Shown here: positions 17,323 through 25,831 of the stretch, piece after piece
Layout of the letters: each line of letters starts with the position of its first letter
Position numbering within the stretch: position 1 is the first letter of the stretch
Assembly: GCF_003226555.1 (NCBI RefSeq)
Contig: NZ_QKQS01000023.1
Coordinates: 997,263-1,061,262, forward strand
DNA from: Rhodopseudomonas palustris
GTDB taxonomy: Bacteria > Pseudomonadota > Alphaproteobacteria > Rhizobiales > Xanthobacteraceae
Direction: 5' to 3'
Length of the DNA stretch: 64,000 nt
Notes under the pieces: generated by a model
The model's database searches: none
The model's input: only the letters and a program-made list of their open reading frames with translations
What the model was told of the DNA's origin: nothing
Made by a program: the position numbers and the translations under genes

Positions 17323-17817
17323 TCAGGCGAGGGCGTCGATGTCGTCGTCGGTGAGGCTGGAGGCGACCATCATCACCGGCACCGGGAACGTGCCGAGATG
17401 GCGCACCATCGATGTGACGATGGGGCCGGGGCCATCCGGCCCGTCGTCCGCCGCCAGCACCAGCATGACGATGTCGACGTCCTGCTCGATCACCTTGCGC
17501 ACCTGGGCGATCGTGTCGCCCTCGCGGATCACGCGCTCCGGGGTGATGCCGGCGACGCCATTGGCGCGGCCGGAGGCGCGGTCGAGCGCGAGTTCGGCGG
17601 TTTCGATCGCTTCGGCGCGCATCACGTCGGCGACGCCGAGCCATTGCTGGTTCTTGTCGAGGATCTCGATCACCCGGAGCATCACGACGCTGCCGCCGAC
17701 CCGCACCGCCCAGCGGCTGCCGTAATACACCGCGCGGTCCCATTCGGCGGTGTCGTCGACGATCACCAGGCACTTCGGCTTGTGGCCGGATTCATAGCTC
17801 CGTCGCTGGCTGCTCAA
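17323..17817 (-). CDS. Universal stress protein family
   Basis: A Usp-fold protein of 164 residues. The recognisable core runs from KCLVIVDDTAEWDRAVYYG through VMLRVIEILDKNQQW, the helical ETAELALDRASG, the strand DIVMLVLAADDG and the final PVPVMMVASSLTDDDID. No ATG fits the frame; TTG at 17815-17817, with GGGGG a few bases upstream, is the best start and gives LSSQRRSYESGHKPK. The reading frame stays open far upstream, but that extension overlaps trpS and a palindromic repeat and is not coding. The role is presumably stress-related, with no specific evidence. Confidence 0.82.
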   Translation of the reverse strand: MSSQRRSYESGHKPKCLVIVDDTAEWDRAVYYGSRWAVRVGGSVVMLRVIEILDKNQQWLGVADVMRAEAIETAELALDRASGRANGVAGITPERVIREGDTIAQVRKVIEQDVDIVMLVLAADDGPDGPGPIVTSMVRHLGTFPVPVMMVASSLTDDDIDALA

Positions 17818-17913
17818 TGGTGCCCCCGGGTTCCCACGCGCGCGCCCGCGCAAACGCGTCATGCTGCCATGGCGGCAGCGGGAAGGACAAGGGCAGGCCC
17901 TCCCAAGGGCAAG

Positions 17914-18013
17914 CCTCATGGTGAGGAGCGCAGCGAAGCTGCGCGTCTCGAACCATGGCGATACAAGCTCGTCGTTCGAGACGCCCGGCTGCGCTGGGCT
18001 CCTCACGACGAGG
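17914..18013. repeat. Palindromic intergenic repeat, family B, copy 1
   Basis: The element opens with CCTCATGGTGAGGAGCGC and closes with GGGCTCCTCACGACGAGG. Inner inverted arms are GTCTCGAACCATG and TTCGAGACGCCCGGCTGCGC. It lies between trpS and the universal stress gene. A second copy with the same outer CTCCTCA/TGAGGAG arms and the same GTCTCGAACCATG and TTCGAGACGCCCGGCTGCGC cores is at 47809-47932. It resembles REP/BIME-type elements. Confidence 0.75.
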
Positions 18014-18026
18014 GCTGGGACCGATA

Positions 18027-19076
18027 TCAGCCCTTCTTGCGCACCATGCCCATGATGTCCTTCACGGCCACCATGGTTTCGGCGGCGATCGCGCGGGCGC
18101 GGTCGCTGCCGTCGGCCAGCACCGAGTCGACATAGGCGTGGTCGGCGGACAGCCGCTTCATTTCGCCGGAGATCGGCGACAGCTTGGTGACGGCGAGGTC
18201 GACCAGGCTCGACTTGAACGCGGAGAACTGCGCGCCGCCGAACTCGGTCAGCACGTCGGGCTTCGGCTTGCCGGACAGCGCCGCGTAGATTCCGACCAGA
18301 TTGTCGGCCTCGGGGCGGGTTTCCAGGCCCTTTTCCTCGCTCGGCAGCGGTTCCGGATCGGTCTTGGCCTTCTTGATCTTCTGCGCGATCGCGTCGGCGT
18401 CGTCGGTCAGGTTGATGCGCGAGTAGTCGGACGGGTCCGACTTCGACATCTTCTTGGTGCCGTCGCGCAGGCTCATCACCCGGGTCGCCGGGCCGGTGAT
18501 CACCGGCTCGGGCAGCGGGAAGTAACCGTCGCCAAAGCCCTGCGCCGCAATCGATGCCGCGAAGTCGTTGTTGAACTTCTGGGCGATGTCGCGGGTGAGC
18601 TCGACATGCTGCTTCTGATCCTCGCCGACCGGAACATGGGTGGCGCGGTAGACCAGAATGTCGGCGGCCATCAGCACCGGGTAGTCGTAAAGACCGACCG
18701 AGACGTTCTCGCGATCCTTGCCGGCCTTCTCCTTGAACTGGGTCATGCGGTTCAGCCAGCCGAGCCGCGCGATGCAGTTCAGCACCCAGGCCAGCTCGGA
18801 ATGTTCCGCCACCTGGCTCTGGTTGAAGATGATCTGCTTCTTGGGGTCGATACCCGCCGCGATGAACGCCGCGGTCACTTCGCGGATGTTCTTGCGCAGC
18901 TCGTCCGGACCGCCCCAGACCGTCACCGGAACTGTGATCGCGTGCAGATCGACGACGCAGTAAACGCAATTGTGCGTCTCCTGCATCTTTACGAAGTTCA
19001 CGATCGCGCCGAGGTAATTGCCGAGATGCAGATTACCGGTCGGCTGGATGCCGGAGAATACCCGCTGAATGGTCAT
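18027..19076 (-). CDS. trpS: Tryptophanyl-tRNA synthetase
   Basis: A class I aminoacyl-tRNA synthetase charging tRNA-Trp. The HIGH-like motif appears in [14 protein letters not shown] and the KMSKS loop in [34 protein letters not shown] is also diagnostic of TrpS. The length of 349 residues matches the family. It lies 51 bp downstream of murJ and on the same strand. Confidence 0.97.
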   Translation of the reverse strand: MTIQRVFSGIQPTGNLHLGNYLGAIVNFVKMQETHNCVYCVVDLHAITVPVTVWGGPDELRKNIREVTAAFIAAGIDPKKQIIFNQSQVAEHSELAWVLNCIARLGWLNRMTQFKEKAGKDRENVSVGLYDYPVLMAADILVYRATHVPVGEDQKQHVELTRDIAQKFNNDFAASIAAQGFGDGYFPLPEPVITGPATRVMSLRDGTKKMSKSDPSDYSRINLTDDADAIAQKIKKAKTDPEPLPSEEKGLETRPEADNLVGIYAALSGKPKPDVLTEFGGAQFSAFKSSLVDLAVTKLSPISGEMKRLSADHAYVDSVLADGSDRARAIAAETMVAVKDIMGMVRKKG

Positions 19077-19127
19077 GATCAGGTCCTGGAGCGTGCGGAT
19101 GAGGCGCCGTGAAGTGGCACAGCTCCG

Positions 19128-20684
19128 CTAGCCGCGCAAGCCACGCGGTCGCCGCAGCGCGCGGAGCGCCGCATTCGGCGGGATCACGCCGAACAGCATC
19201 AGGGCTGCCGCATCAACGATCAGGCCGCCGCCGATCAGCACCGCGAGTGCCGCGGCTTGGACCAAAGTGGAGGCCGCCGCCAACGTCGGCAGCACAAAGC
19301 CGGCCGCGAGCCACAGCACGGCGCCCATCACAACGGATGCAAGCACGATCAGCACCAGGCGGCGCCGCGCCGGCGCATCGATGGTGACGCCGAAGCGCTG
19401 CACGCCGCGTCCCAGCAGCAGGGCTGCGTTGCTCCAGGCGCCGAGGCTGATCGAAGCCGCCACCCCGGCGGCGCCGAACAATCGTCCCAGCAGCACGGCG
19501 GCGGCAAGCGCGACTGCGACCGAGACGAGGGTGGCCACGAGCGGCGTGCGGGTGTCTTCGCGGGCGAAGAACGCGGCCGACCAGTTTTTCGCCAGCACCT
19601 GGGCCGGCAGGCCGATTGCCAGCAACGCCAGCGCCTGGGCGGTCGCGGCCGAATCCGCGGCGTTGAACGCGCCGTGTTCGAACAGCAGCCGCACGATCGG
19701 CTCGGCGAGCACGATCAGTCCGAACGTTGCAGGCAGCGCCACGCCGATCGTCAGTTCCAGCCCGCGTGAAGCGGCCTCCGACCGCGCGGCGTTGTTGCCG
19801 CCGCGCACCGCGCGCGCCAATTCCGGCACCAGCACCGCGCCCATCGCCACGCCGACGATGCCGAGCGGCAGCTCGATCAGCCGGTTGGCGAAATACAGCC
19901 ACGACACCGCCGCCGGCTGCGCCGATGCGATGATCGCGCCGGCGACGATCAGGAGTTGCGGCCCGGAATTGGCGATCATGCCCGGAATTGCCTTGGCGAA
20001 GAACGCCCGCATGGCGGTGTCGAAGCCGGCGCGCAGCGGCGTCGCCAGCCGTTCGCCGCGGCCGTTGAACGCTAGGACCGACAGCTGCAACAGCCCGGCG
20101 ACGCCCACCGTGCCGGACAGGATCAGTGCCGCGGAGGTCGGGTCGTCGTGGCCGAGCAACAGTGCCGCCGTGACGATGATCAGCGAGACGTTGAACAACA
20201 GCGGCGAGAACGCCGTGAGGCCGACTTGGCCCCGGGCATTGAACAGCCCCATCATCACGGCGACCGGGCCGGCGAAAGCCAGATACGGCAGCATCAGCCG
20301 GGCGTCGCGCGTCGCCATGAGGAGCGCGGGTTGGCCGACGAAGCCGGGGGCCAGCACCCCGATCAGCAGCGGCATGAACACGCCGAGTAGGATCGCCAGC
20401 AGCAGCGTCGCCAGCGCGATGGTGCCCAGCAGCCGCCCGGCGAACGCGGCCGCCGCGGCCGCGCCGTTGTGTTCGCGGACTTTCAACCAGGCCGGCACCA
20501 GCGCGGCGTTGAGCGCGCCTTCGGTGAGCAACCGCCGCGTCACATTGACGAGCTGAAACGCCAGCAGGAACGCATCCGCCACCACCCCGGCGCCGAGCAG
20601 CGCCGCGACCAGTGCGTCGCGAACGAATCCCAACAAGCGTGACGACAGAGTCCCGGCGGAGACGGTGAGGAGCGGGCGAAGCAT
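19128..20684 (-). CDS. murJ: Lipid II flippase MurJ (MviN)
   Basis: A 518-residue polytopic membrane protein of the MVF/MOP superfamily, translocating lipid II for peptidoglycan synthesis. The N-terminus (TVSAGTLSSRLLGFVRDALVAALLG) and FLLAFQLVNVTRRLLTEGALNAALVP are MurJ signatures. About 13-14 hydrophobic segments can be picked out. The ATG is at 20682-20684, and the gene is transcribed divergently from the PfkB kinase across a 230-bp gap. It probably shares a transcript with trpS. Confidence 0.94.
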   Translation of the reverse strand: MLRPLLTVSAGTLSSRLLGFVRDALVAALLGAGVVADAFLLAFQLVNVTRRLLTEGALNAALVPAWLKVREHNGAAAAAAFAGRLLGTIALATLLLAILLGVFMPLLIGVLAPGFVGQPALLMATRDARLMLPYLAFAGPVAVMMGLFNARGQVGLTAFSPLLFNVSLIIVTAALLLGHDDPTSAALILSGTVGVAGLLQLSVLAFNGRGERLATPLRAGFDTAMRAFFAKAIPGMIANSGPQLLIVAGAIIASAQPAAVSWLYFANRLIELPLGIVGVAMGAVLVPELARAVRGGNNAARSEAASRGLELTIGVALPATFGLIVLAEPIVRLLFEHGAFNAADSAATAQALALLAIGLPAQVLAKNWSAAFFAREDTRTPLVATLVSVAVALAAAVLLGRLFGAAGVAASISLGAWSNAALLLGRGVQRFGVTIDAPARRRLVLIVLASVVMGAVLWLAAGFVLPTLAAASTLVQAAALAVLIGGGLIVDAAALMLFGVIPPNAALRALRRPRGLRG

Positions 20685-20914
20685 GAACCGCGTTATAGCC
20701 CGGTTGCGCGCTCAAGCGCCTGCGCCGATTAGCTTTTGATCCATTTGGTAAAGAGGTGCCTGAGCGGCGCGCCGCGGCTTCGGGCCGGTTCGCTTGCCGC
20801 TGCCGACCCGAACATGATAGGTCGGCCCGCCTTTCGCGCGGCCGGCGATGCACCGGTCCGACCCGCACAATTTGCGGGATTATCCTCATTTCTCCCCGCT
20901 ATGGATCGAATTCG

Positions 20915-21916
20915 ATGAGCTCAGCCCAATACGACGTTCTCGCCATCGGCAATGCGATCTTCGACGTGCTGGTCCGCACCGAAGAGGACTTTCTGGTCAG
21001 GCACGGCATGGCCAAGGGCGGCATGGCGCTGATCGACGAAGCCCGCGCCGCGGCGATCTACGCCGATATGGGTCAGGCCACCGAAATGTCCGGCGGCTCG
21101 GCCGCCAACACCATCGTCGGGCTGGCCTCGTTCGGCGCCCGCGCTGCCTATCTCGGCAAGGTCAAGGACGACCAGATCGGCAAGCTCTACAGCCACGACA
21201 TCCGCGCCGCGGGCGTCACCTTCGACACCAAGCCGGCGACCGGCGGCCCGGCGACCGGCTGCTCCTACATCCTGGTGACGCCGGACGGTCAGCGCACCAT
21301 GAACACTTATCTGGGTGCTGCGCAGGATCTGTCGCCGGCCGATATCGACGAGGCCAAGATCGCGGCGTCGGCGATCACCTATCTCGAAGGCTATCTGTGG
21401 GATCCGCCGCAGGCCAAGGAAGCGTTCCTGAAGGCCTCGAAAATTGCCCACGGCGCCGGCCGCAAGGTGGCGCTGACGCTGTCGGATGCGTTCTGCGTCG
21501 ACCGCTACCGCGGCGAATTCCTCGAGCTGATGCGCTCCAAGACCGTCGACCTGATCTTCGCCAACGAGGCCGAGCTGCACTCGCTGTATCAAACCTCGGA
21601 TTTCGACGCGGCGCTGACGCTGCTCGCCCAGGACGTCGCGCTCGGCGTCGTCACCCGCAGCGAAAAGGGCTGCGCGGTGGTGGACAAGGACGGCGTCACC
21701 TTGGTGCCGGCGACCGCGATCGATCAGCTCGTCGACACCACGGGCGCTGGCGATCTGTTCGCTGCCGGCTTCCTGTTCGGCCTGGTCCGCAACCTCGGTT
21801 ATGAAAACGCCGGCCGCCTCGGCGCGCTGGCGGCCGCCGAAGTAATCCAGCACATCGGCGCAAGGCCGCAAGTGTCGCTGAAGGAACTGGCGCAGCAGCA
21901 CGGGCTGCCGGTGTAA
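20915..21916 (+). CDS. PfkB-family carbohydrate/adenosine kinase
   Basis: A 333-residue ribokinase-fold enzyme from the ATG at 20915 (MSSAQYDVLAIGNAIFDVLVR). The first PfkB signature lies in EMSGGSAANTIVGLASFGARAAY, with the GG hinge. The second, with the catalytic Asp, is LVDTTGAGDLFAAGFLFGL. The family is close to the alphaproteobacterial adenosine kinase group, but sugar specificity cannot be read directly. Upstream in-frame codons lack good initiation signals. The gene is followed by a family A palindromic repeat. Confidence 0.88.
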   Translation: MSSAQYDVLAIGNAIFDVLVRTEEDFLVRHGMAKGGMALIDEARAAAIYADMGQATEMSGGSAANTIVGLASFGARAAYLGKVKDDQIGKLYSHDIRAAGVTFDTKPATGGPATGCSYILVTPDGQRTMNTYLGAAQDLSPADIDEAKIAASAITYLEGYLWDPPQAKEAFLKASKIAHGAGRKVALTLSDAFCVDRYRGEFLELMRSKTVDLIFANEAELHSLYQTSDFDAALTLLAQDVALGVVTRSEKGCAVVDKDGVTLVPATAIDQLVDTTGAGDLFAAGFLFGLVRNLGYENAGRLGALAAAEVIQHIGARPQVSLKELAQQHGLPV

Positions 21917-21930
21917 GACTCTCCCCGAGT

Positions 21931-22046
21931 CATTCCGGGGCGCGAACGAAGTTCGCGAACCCGGAATCTCCTGTTTGTCGTACTGCCGTCTTGCAGCACA
22001 TAGCGGGATTCCGGGTCTGCGCGCTGTCGCGCGCATCCCGGAATGA
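21931..22046. repeat. Palindromic intergenic repeat, family A, copy 1
   Basis: Two head-to-head palindromic units. The first runs CATTCCGGGG-CGCGAAC-gaa-GTTCGCG-AACCCGGAATC. The second is GGATTCCGGGTCTGCGCGC-tgtc-GCGCGCATCCCGGAATG. Each unit is itself a hairpin and the whole is bounded by CATTCCGG/CCGGAATG. A related copy lies at 46090-46206. The location between the convergent kinase and acyl-CoA ligase genes fits a REP/BIME-type element that may also stop transcription. Confidence 0.8.
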
Positions 22047-22077
22047 CGTCGCTCTTGTTGTTACTTGCAACGACAGC

Positions 22078-23772
22078 TCACGCCGTTTTCGCCGCCTTCA
22101 GGCCGAGTTTGGCCTCGACCTTCTCGCGCATGATGAACTTCTGGATCTTGCCGGTCACCGTCATCGGGAATTCGTCGACGAATTCGATGTAGCGCGGGAT
22201 CTTGTTGTGGGCGATCTGGCCCTGGCAGAAGGCGCGGACCTCGTCGGCGGTCAGGGTTTCGCCGGGGCGCTGGCGGACCCAGGCGCAGAGCTCTTCGCCG
22301 TAGCGGTCGTCGGCGACGCCGAAGATCTGCACGTCCTGAATCTTCGGATGGCGATACAGGAATTCCTCGATCTCGCGCGGATACAGGTTCTCGCCGCCGC
22401 GGATCACCATGTCCTTGATCCGGCCGACGATGTTGCAGAAGCCTTCTTCGTCGATCACCGCGAGATCGCCGGTGTGCATCCAGCCGGCGTCGTCGAGCAC
22501 GTCGGCGGTCTTTTCCGGCTCGTCCCAATAGCCGAGCATGACACTGTAGCCGCGGGTGCAGAGTTCGCCGCGGGTGCCGCGCGGCACGATCTTGCCGTCG
22601 AGATCGACCACTTTCACTTCGACATGCGGATGGATGCGGCCGACGGTCGATACCCGCCGCTCCTCCGGATCGTCGACTGCGCTTTGGAAGCTGACCGGAC
22701 TGGTCTCGGTCATGCCGTAAGCGATCGTCACTTCGCGCATGTTCATCAGGTCGTTGACCCGGCGCATCACTTCGACCGGGCAGGGCGCGCCGGCCATGAT
22801 GCCGGTGCGCAGCGACGACAGATCGAACGAGGCGAAGTCCGGATGATCGAGCTCGGCGATGAACATCGTCGGCACGCCGTACAGTGCAGTGCATTTCTCG
22901 CGCGATGCAGTCTGCAGCGTCACCAGCGGATCGAAGCCTTCGCCGGGATACACCATCGTGGCGCCGCAGGTGACCGAGGCGAGGTTACCCATCACCATGC
23001 CGAAACAATGATACAGCGGCACCGGAATGCAGATGCGATCCTGTTCGGTCAGCTTCATCGCGCGGCCGACGAAGTAACCGTTGTTGAGGATGTTGTGGTG
23101 GGTCAGCGTCACGCCTTTGGGCGAGCCGGTGGTGCCGCTGGTGAACTGGATGTTGACCGCATCGTCGAACTGCAGCTCGTCTGCGAACTTCGCGATTTGC
23201 TCGCGATGCCGCGCGCCGCCCATCGCCGACACCTCGTCGAACGCGACGGTGCCCGGCGCTTTCGGCCCGCCGACCTGGATCACCGTGCGCAGCTTCGGCA
23301 GCTTCGCCGACTGCAACGCGCCGGGATTCGACGTGGCGAGCTCGGGGATCAGCGTGTTCAGCATTTCCATATAGGCCGAGGTCTTGAACGCAGTGGCGGT
23401 GACCAGCGCGGCGCAGCCGACCTTGGCGAGCGCGAATTCCAGTTCGCTCAGCCGGTAAGCCGGATTGATCGTGACCAGGATCAGCCCGGCCTTGGCGGCG
23501 GCGAACTGCGTCAGCGTCCATTCCGGCCGGTTCATCGACCAGATGCCGATGCGGGCGCCGCGTTCCAGGCCGAGCGCGAGGAAGCCGGCCGCCAGCGCAT
23601 CCACCCGTGCGGTGAAGTCACGCCAAGTCCAGCGGGTGTCGTGGCTGGGTGAGACCAAGGCCTCGCGATCTGGCCACAGCGTGGCGGCGCGATCGAGCGC
23701 CTGACCGATGGTGATGCCGAGAAGCGGCGCGTCGGAGACGCCGCAGACATAGCTGGGGGTCGCGTTGGTCAC
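22078..23772 (-). CDS. AMP-binding acyl-CoA synthetase (FadD-like)
   Basis: A 564-residue ANL-superfamily ligase that would activate a fatty or other carboxylic acid as acyl-AMP and then acyl-CoA. The P-loop is [22 protein letters not shown], here shown as [18 protein letters not shown]. The A5-like motif is [13 protein letters not shown], and [25 protein letters not shown], with TGDL and GRIKD, is the hinge region. The catalytic Lys is in [13 protein letters not shown]. The closest style is medium/long-chain ligases of the FadD3/AcsF type; chain length is not deducible. The start is GTG at 23772, with GAGG upstream. Confidence 0.9.
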   Translation of the reverse strand: MTNATPSYVCGVSDAPLLGITIGQALDRAATLWPDREALVSPSHDTRWTWRDFTARVDALAAGFLALGLERGARIGIWSMNRPEWTLTQFAAAKAGLILVTINPAYRLSELEFALAKVGCAALVTATAFKTSAYMEMLNTLIPELATSNPGALQSAKLPKLRTVIQVGGPKAPGTVAFDEVSAMGGARHREQIAKFADELQFDDAVNIQFTSGTTGSPKGVTLTHHNILNNGYFVGRAMKLTEQDRICIPVPLYHCFGMVMGNLASVTCGATMVYPGEGFDPLVTLQTASREKCTALYGVPTMFIAELDHPDFASFDLSSLRTGIMAGAPCPVEVMRRVNDLMNMREVTIAYGMTETSPVSFQSAVDDPEERRVSTVGRIHPHVEVKVVDLDGKIVPRGTRGELCTRGYSVMLGYWDEPEKTADVLDDAGWMHTGDLAVIDEEGFCNIVGRIKDMVIRGGENLYPREIEEFLYRHPKIQDVQIFGVADDRYGEELCAWVRQRPGETLTADEVRAFCQGQIAHNKIPRYIEFVDEFPMTVTGKIQKFIMREKVEAKLGLKAAKTA

Positions 23773-23859
23773 GTCCTTGGTCCTCGCCTTATCGCCCGGA
23801 CAATTCTGAGTGTCGGGTCGCCGTCGTTGCGGGCTTATCGCCTCTTTTCACCAAGCATA

Positions 23860-23897
23860 GCGCCGCCGGCGGGGCTTTGCGACCCCGCCGGCGGCGC
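23860..23897. terminator. 15-bp GC-rich perfect hairpin after the serine hydrolase gene
   Basis: GCGCCGCCGGCGGGG-ctttgcga-CCCCGCCGGCGGCGC is a perfect 15-bp inverted repeat with an 8-nt loop, starting 8 bp beyond the stop codon of the minus-strand serine hydrolase. It looks like a transcript-end structure. There is no U-tract on either side, so termination would be atypical, or the hairpin may protect the 3' end of the mRNA. Confidence 0.5.
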
Positions 23898-23905
23898 CAG
23901 AGATC

Positions 23906-25093
23906 TCAGGCGGCCTGCTGCTCGGCGCCGAGGCCGGCATAGACGCCGCGTTCGAACGCGGCGAACGCCTCCAGGCATCGAGCGTCGGCGAACGGCAGCA
24001 CCTGCATCAGGATCACGCCGCTGACGTCACGGGCCGGATCGATCCAGAAATAGGTGTTGGCGAGGCCGGCCCAGGCGAGGCTGTCGGGGCTGCGGCCTTC
24101 CGGCGTGGTGTCGGTGTTGATCAGGAAGCTCATCCCCCACTTCTTGGTCATGCCGGGGTAGAGCTCGACGTCGTTGGTGGCGAACGGGATTGCCGAGTTC
24201 AGCTTGGTGACGTTGAGATCGCCGATGTGGTTCTGGCCCATCATCGCCACCGTCTCGGGCTTCAGCAACTGATTGCCGCCGGCGCGTCCCTTGTTGAGGA
24301 TCATCTGGGTGAACTTGAGATAGTCCGCCGCGGTGCCGTAGAGGCCGCCGCCACCCATGTGGAATTCAGGTTCCTGCGCGACCTCGAACGGGATCGGCGA
24401 CAGTGAACCGTCCTCGCCGCGGGCGTGCACTGCTACCAGCCGTTTGCGTTGGTCGTCGGTGATCTTGAAGCCGGTGTCGGTCATGCCGAGCGGCGCAAGG
24501 ATGTTGTCGCGCAAGTAAGCATCGAGCTTGACGCCGCTGGCGGCTTCCACCGCCTTGCCGGCGAAGTCGATGTTGATGCCGTATTCCCAGCGCGTGCCCG
24601 GATCGGAAGCGAGCGGGGTCTTCAGCGCCGCTTCCTGACAGCCGATGATCCCGGGGATGCCGTGCCGCTCCATGTACTTCACCATGTCGGCGTTCCACAT
24701 GTCGTAGCAGAAGCCGGCGGTGTGGGTGAGCAGGCGCCGCAGCGTGATCGGCGTCTTGGCGGGCCGCGTCTTGGGCGTGCCGTCGGCGTCGAAACCGTCG
24801 AGCACCAAGGGCTCGGCGAGGTCGGGCAGGACCTTGCCGATCGGCTCGTCGAGCGACAATTTGCCCTGCTCGACGAGCTGCATCGCGGCGGTGGCCGTAA
24901 TCGCCTTGGTCATCGACGCAATCCAGAACACGCTGTCGGCCGTCATCGCCGGCGGTTTCGACAGATCGCGTTTGCCGAAGGCGCCCTGGTACAACACTTC
25001 CTGCGAATTGCCGGCGATCGCTACGACGCCTGGGATGGCGCCGCTCTCGCTCATCTGCTGCAGGCTCTGGTCGATCTGGCTGCTGCTCTGCAT
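23906..25093 (-). CDS. Serine hydrolase, beta-lactamase/esterase (class C-like) family
   Basis: A 395-residue penicillin-binding-protein-fold hydrolase. The nucleophile motif SxxK is in VFWIASMTKAITATAAMQL, and the second motif Tyr is in WEYGINIDFAGKAVE. The C-terminal ...PDSLAWAGLANTYFWIDP corresponds to the HxG/WxG-type strand of EstB-like esterases. There is no signal peptide, so a cytoplasmic esterase is more likely than an antibiotic-resistance enzyme. Three consecutive ATG codons lie at 25091-25099. The third (25093) has ideal spacing, 6 nt, from AGGGAGG at 25100-25106. Confidence 0.87.
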   Translation of the reverse strand: MQSSSQIDQSLQQMSESGAIPGVVAIAGNSQEVLYQGAFGKRDLSKPPAMTADSVFWIASMTKAITATAAMQLVEQGKLSLDEPIGKVLPDLAEPLVLDGFDADGTPKTRPAKTPITLRRLLTHTAGFCYDMWNADMVKYMERHGIPGIIGCQEAALKTPLASDPGTRWEYGINIDFAGKAVEAASGVKLDAYLRDNILAPLGMTDTGFKITDDQRKRLVAVHARGEDGSLSPIPFEVAQEPEFHMGGGGLYGTAADYLKFTQMILNKGRAGGNQLLKPETVAMMGQNHIGDLNVTKLNSAIPFATNDVELYPGMTKKWGMSFLINTDTTPEGRSPDSLAWAGLANTYFWIDPARDVSGVILMQVLPFADARCLEAFAAFERGVYAGLGAEQQAA

Positions 25094-25338
25094 CATCATC
25101 CTCCCTTGTTGGTTGGCAGTCTTCTGAAAGCGGCCGGATTGTTCACCCGCGGACCTCGTCCGGCAAGCGGCACGGTGGACCGGCGACAAAGTCTCGCATC
25201 TGCGAGCGGCCCTGCCGCGGTCTCGCGCCGGGAACGAATGAGGATGCGTGGCGTTCACAAAGTCGCCGCAGTGTTGAACCTCGCGGCGTCCGTCATCGTC
25301 CAACTCAACATGACCAAGCCCCCGCCTGGAGCACCGAG

Positions 25339-25668
25339 ATGATTCCGACCTGGAGTGACTGGAAGCGCTATCCGAAGCCCGGCCGCGGCGGGAACATCGA
25401 GGCGCCGATCAGTCCTGGGATCTATGAGGTGCGCTACGCGCAGACCGGCGCGCTGTACGGGTTCGAGGCGGTCGACAATCTCGCCGTCGCGCTGGCGCAG
25501 CTTTCGGTCAAATCGGGTCGAATCGGGTCGTGGTTCGGTCGGCGCGGAGTGCAGCCGTTCCCGGAACTCGAATATCGCGTGTGCGCCACCACCTCCCGCG
25601 CCCATGCTCGCACCGCCGCCGAACGCATGATCAATCTGCGCAGCACCTGGATCGCCGGCGCCGCCTGA
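25339..25668 (+). CDS. Small conserved-looking protein of unknown function
   Basis: A 109-residue soluble protein beginning MIPTWSDWKRYPKPGRGGN. It has an aromatic N-terminus and the segment SPGIYEVRYAQTGALYGFE, followed by FPELEYRVCATTSRAHAR and ERMINLRSTW. The IYEV..TG...YGFE stretch is vaguely reminiscent of small GIY-YIG-type folds, but the catalytic residues cannot be established. The frame has convincing amino-acid composition and lies alone between a divergent serine hydrolase (245 bp away) and an aldehyde dehydrogenase gene. I can recall similar small proteins in Bradyrhizobium relatives but no function. Confidence 0.6.
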   Translation: MIPTWSDWKRYPKPGRGGNIEAPISPGIYEVRYAQTGALYGFEAVDNLAVALAQLSVKSGRIGSWFGRRGVQPFPELEYRVCATTSRAHARTAAERMINLRSTWIAGAA

Positions 25669-25831
25669 CGTCGTTGCCGCACGCCTGCATTCGCAGCTGC
25701 GAAGCCGCTTCACGTCGCAAAGCATGATGGCGGCCCGGCACTGTGCTCTGAGCGATCTCTGCCTATATTGACCGGCGACAGGGACCGTTCGCGGTCCCGC
25801 CTGCGATCCATAGCAACCGCCGGAGCATTCG

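Noticed and set aside
17818-18969. Open frame continuous with the universal stress protein upstream of its start
   Set aside because: It overlaps trpS in another frame and crosses a palindromic repeat; only the last 164 codons resemble a protein family.
23906-25093. Antibiotic-resistance beta-lactamase
   Set aside because: No signal peptide and an esterase-type second motif; a cytoplasmic EstB-like hydrolase is a better reading.
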